A DNA stretch of 59,961 nucleotides, taken from contig NZ_CALHVI010000028.1 in assembly GCF_938039215.1 (NCBI RefSeq), positions 1 through 59,961 of the forward strand, read 5' to 3'. The notes beneath the pieces are model-generated. The model saw only the letters and a list, made by a program, of their open reading frames with translations, ran no database searches and was not told the origin of the DNA. A program made the translations under genes and the position numbers. Origin of the DNA: an uncultured Porphyromonas sp. (GTDB lineage: Bacteria > Bacteroidota > Bacteroidia > Bacteroidales > Porphyromonadaceae). This document shows positions 58,312 through 59,961 of the stretch, one piece after another. Each line of letters begins with the position of its first letter. The first letter of the stretch is position 1.

Positions 58312-59011
58312 GACGATCCTATCCTTCCTCACAGATCTCGTCTACCCCCGTACTTGCGCCCTCTGTGGGATGCGCCTAGGGCTGAGAGAGCACTGCGTCT
58401 GCCTCGAGTGCGGTCAGCTCCTACCTCGCTACGACGAACTCTTCTCCCGTGCTAGCGAACGGCTTCTTGGCTCTCCCCTCTTTCGCTCGCTCTCAGCTCC
58501 CTTCACCTACCAGCATGGCTCTGCAGGCTATAAGCTCATCATTGCCCTCAAGTATCGGGGCTATGCCGAGATAGCCGACTTCATCGTGCGGACGGCACTG
58601 ACGGAAGGGCGACTCCAGCCCGCTGTCGGCACTATTGACCTGATCCTCCCCGTACCCATCGAAGACACTCGCCTAGAGAAGAGAGGCTACAATCAAGCTG
58701 CTCTCCTAGCTCAAGCACTCAGCACCCACTACTACCACGTCCCTTGTCGGGAGGACCTCCTTCTTCGCCATCGGAAGAGCCATTCACAGACGACCCTCCA
58801 TCGAGAAGAGCGCATGGAGAATGCTCAGAAGGCCTTCTATCTAACACCCCACCGCAAGCGACTAGACGAACTCAGGGGAAAACACATCCTCCTCGTTGAT
58901 GATATTCTGACCACGGGATCGACGCTCCTCTCACTCTGCGATCTCCTAGAGTCGTGTGGTGTCCGTGAGGTGCATGTCTTCGTATCTGCCGTAGCGCTCC
59001 CAAGGCTCTAG
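58286..59011 (+). CDS. comF: ComF-family phosphoribosyltransferase-like protein
   Basis: A 241-residue ComF protein. The N-terminal zinc-finger part has YPRTCALCGMRLG and CVCLECGQLL. The C-terminal phosphoribosyltransferase fold has LILPVPIEDTRLEKRGYNQAALLAQAL and the PRPP loop ILLVDDILTTGSTL. ComF relatives are needed for DNA uptake or single-strand DNA handling in transformation; here no other competence genes are near. Start may be any of three close ATGs (58286, 58292, 58295). All overlap the end of recX. Confidence 0.9.
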   Translation: MTMMKTSFRTILSFLTDLVYPRTCALCGMRLGLREHCVCLECGQLLPRYDELFSRASERLLGSPLFRSLSAPFTYQHGSAGYKLIIALKYRGYAEIADFIVRTALTEGRLQPAVGTIDLILPVPIEDTRLEKRGYNQAALLAQALSTHYYHVPCREDLLLRHRKSHSQTTLHREERMENAQKAFYLTPHRKRLDELRGKHILLVDDILTTGSTLLSLCDLLESCGVREVHVFVSAVALPRL

Positions 59012-59105
59012 GAGCTTTCCCCCTCACCTATATCTAGGCATCCTCCCAAGGCATCGCCGAGTAAGAACTCAACTTCCTGCCCTAGACATACGACTGCCCT
59101 CAAAA

Positions 59106-59146
59106 GATTAGCCCCAAGGCTCTGTGCTAGAGTCTTGGGGCCAATC
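59106..59146. terminator. Terminator between comF and carB
   Basis: Arms 59106-59123 and 59129-59146 pair over 18 positions with G-U or one mismatch around CCCCAAG, with a 5-base loop and CTTTGGG after. It serves convergent genes. Confidence 0.8.
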
Positions 59147-59191
59147 CTTTGGGTAAGTGGCATCCAGCCACTCTAGGAGCGAAGAAGCAAA

Positions 59192-59961
59192 CTACTTGTA
59201 CTCTGCCCAGCTCTTGATCTGAAGCTCCTCAATGGGGAGCGTGCAGAAGGCTGTGATGAAGGCAGAGGCAAGACGAGCATTCGTCAAGAGGGGGATATTG
59301 AGGTCGATCGCTGCACGACGTAGACGGTAGCCATTGGTCAGTTCCCCAGCGGTGAGGTTCTTATTGATATTGACCACCATGTCTATCTTCTTCTCATGGA
59401 GCAGGTCGAGGGCCTGAGGGTGCTTCCCTTCGTCGGTAGGCCAGAAGACCACAGTTGATGGGATGCCATTCTCAGCAAGCATATCGTGCGTACCCTGTGT
59501 AGCATAGAGCTCATAGCCTCGCTCGTGCAGGAGATGCGCAGCATCAAGCATATCGACCTTCTGCTTGTAGCCACCCGTAGAGAGTAGTACTGACCGCTTC
59601 GGGATACGATAGCCAACGGAGAGCATGGACTTGAGGATAGCCTCATTGGTATCATCCCCAAGACAGCCTACCTCCCCAGTGCTCATCATATCGACACCAA
59701 GCACGGGGTCAGCCTTCTGAAGACGAGCGAAAGAGAACTGCGAAGCCTTGATCCCCACATAGTCCAGATCGAAGGCGCTCTTATTGGGCTTCTCTACACG
59801 CTGCCCCAGCATGATGCGGGTAGCTAGCTCGATGAAGTTGATCTTGAGTACCTTACTCACGAAGGGGAAGCTACGTGAAGCACGAAGGTTACACTCGATG
59901 ACCATGATCTCATTGTCACGAGCCATATACTGGATGTTGAACGTACCGTTGATGTGGAGGG
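59192..59961 (-). CDS. carB: Carbamoyl-phosphate synthase large subunit, C-terminal end (partial)
   Basis: This is the last 256 codons of a frame that runs out of the window on the right. It begins HINGTFNIQYMARDNEIMVIECNLRASRSFPFVSKV, the end of the second ATP-grasp domain where E and N bind metal. GQRVEKPN and VGIKASQFSFARLQKADPVLGVDMMSTGEVGCLG complete it. From about residue 125 an MGS-like allosteric domain follows (SVLLSTGGYKQK, LYATQGTHDML, MVVNINKN, YRLRRAAIDLNIPLLTN). CarB supplies carbamoyl phosphate for pyrimidines and arginine. The internal methionine at 59926 is not the true start. Confidence 0.95.
   Translation of the reverse strand, partial: LHINGTFNIQYMARDNEIMVIECNLRASRSFPFVSKVLKINFIELATRIMLGQRVEKPNKSAFDLDYVGIKASQFSFARLQKADPVLGVDMMSTGEVGCLGDDTNEAILKSMLSVGYRIPKRSVLLSTGGYKQKVDMLDAAHLLHERGYELYATQGTHDMLAENGIPSTVVFWPTDEGKHPQALDLLHEKKIDMVVNINKNLTAGELTNGYRLRRAAIDLNIPLLTNARLASAFITAFCTLPIEELQIKSWAEYK

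Noticed and set aside
1..59961. tRNA genes, rRNA genes, insertion sequences or prophage
   Set aside because: No cloverleaf with a TTCRA arm, no transposase or phage structural gene was recognised in either strand; the window is otherwise fully accounted for by ordinary genes and intergenic elements.

Overview
The window looks like chromosome of a Bacteroidota member of the order Bacteroidales, most likely Porphyromonas or a close relative. The signs are promoters with the Bacteroidota -7 box TAnnTTTG, SusC/TonB-type receptors with carboxypeptidase-like N-terminal domains, BACON and DUF5689 lipoproteins, a DUF4492 gene in front of cydAB, and an anaerobe's set of CoA-transferase, cysteine desulfidase and cytochrome bd. 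I did not compute GC or run any search; the species is inference. Coding density is high, and most transcription units end in clear hairpins. I saw no tRNA, rRNA, CRISPR array, prophage or complete insertion sequence.

Layout. 1-2789 (+): end of a thiamine cluster (thiE end, thiG, thiH, thiF-like). 2913-5768 (-): a four-domain sulfur-transfer flavoprotein followed by a MarR regulator. 6271-13778 (-): thyA, folA, hisS, dxs, trkA, trkH. 14093-21185 (+): ddl, an acyltransferase, a PepSY membrane protein, a NIF3 protein, a zinc-ribbon coiled-coil protein and tilS. 21280-23644 (-): a WGR protein and a CoA-transferase. 24203-26953 (+): a TonB-dependent receptor. 27140-32554 (+): tsaE, tdk, a class C acid phosphatase lipoprotein, cysteine desulfidase and a large Ig-like lipoprotein. 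33008-34084 (+): msrAB. 34187-42013: a probable extracellular nucleic-acid degradation locus, with a secreted EEP nuclease divergent from a TonB receptor, two DUF5689 lipoproteins and a non-specific nuclease lipoprotein. 42602-43333 (+): a GIY-YIG protein with atypical composition. 43599-46487 (+): kdsB, dnaG. 46512-52117 (-): pduO-type adenosyltransferase, cobQ, cobD, priA. 52630-55761 (+): DUF4492, cydA, cydB. 55873-59961: ribD, then prmC, recX, comF, and the 3' end of carB.

Three observations stand out. First, six intergenic regions carry short arrays of imperfect palindromes at an exact pitch of 23 or 24 bp (a 15-16 bp palindrome plus an 8 bp spacer). They fall into three sequence families, each present twice. 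In families A and B unit types are shared between the two copies and similar sequence precedes both; all six lie upstream of genes. This is my best candidate for an undescribed element. Second, PriA keeps its eight zinc cysteines but has lost recognisable helicase motifs I, II, V and VI. Third, the 34-42 kb nuclease/TonB locus reads as one machine for using external DNA or RNA, and separate nearby genes (acid phosphatase, thymidine kinase) could feed on its products.
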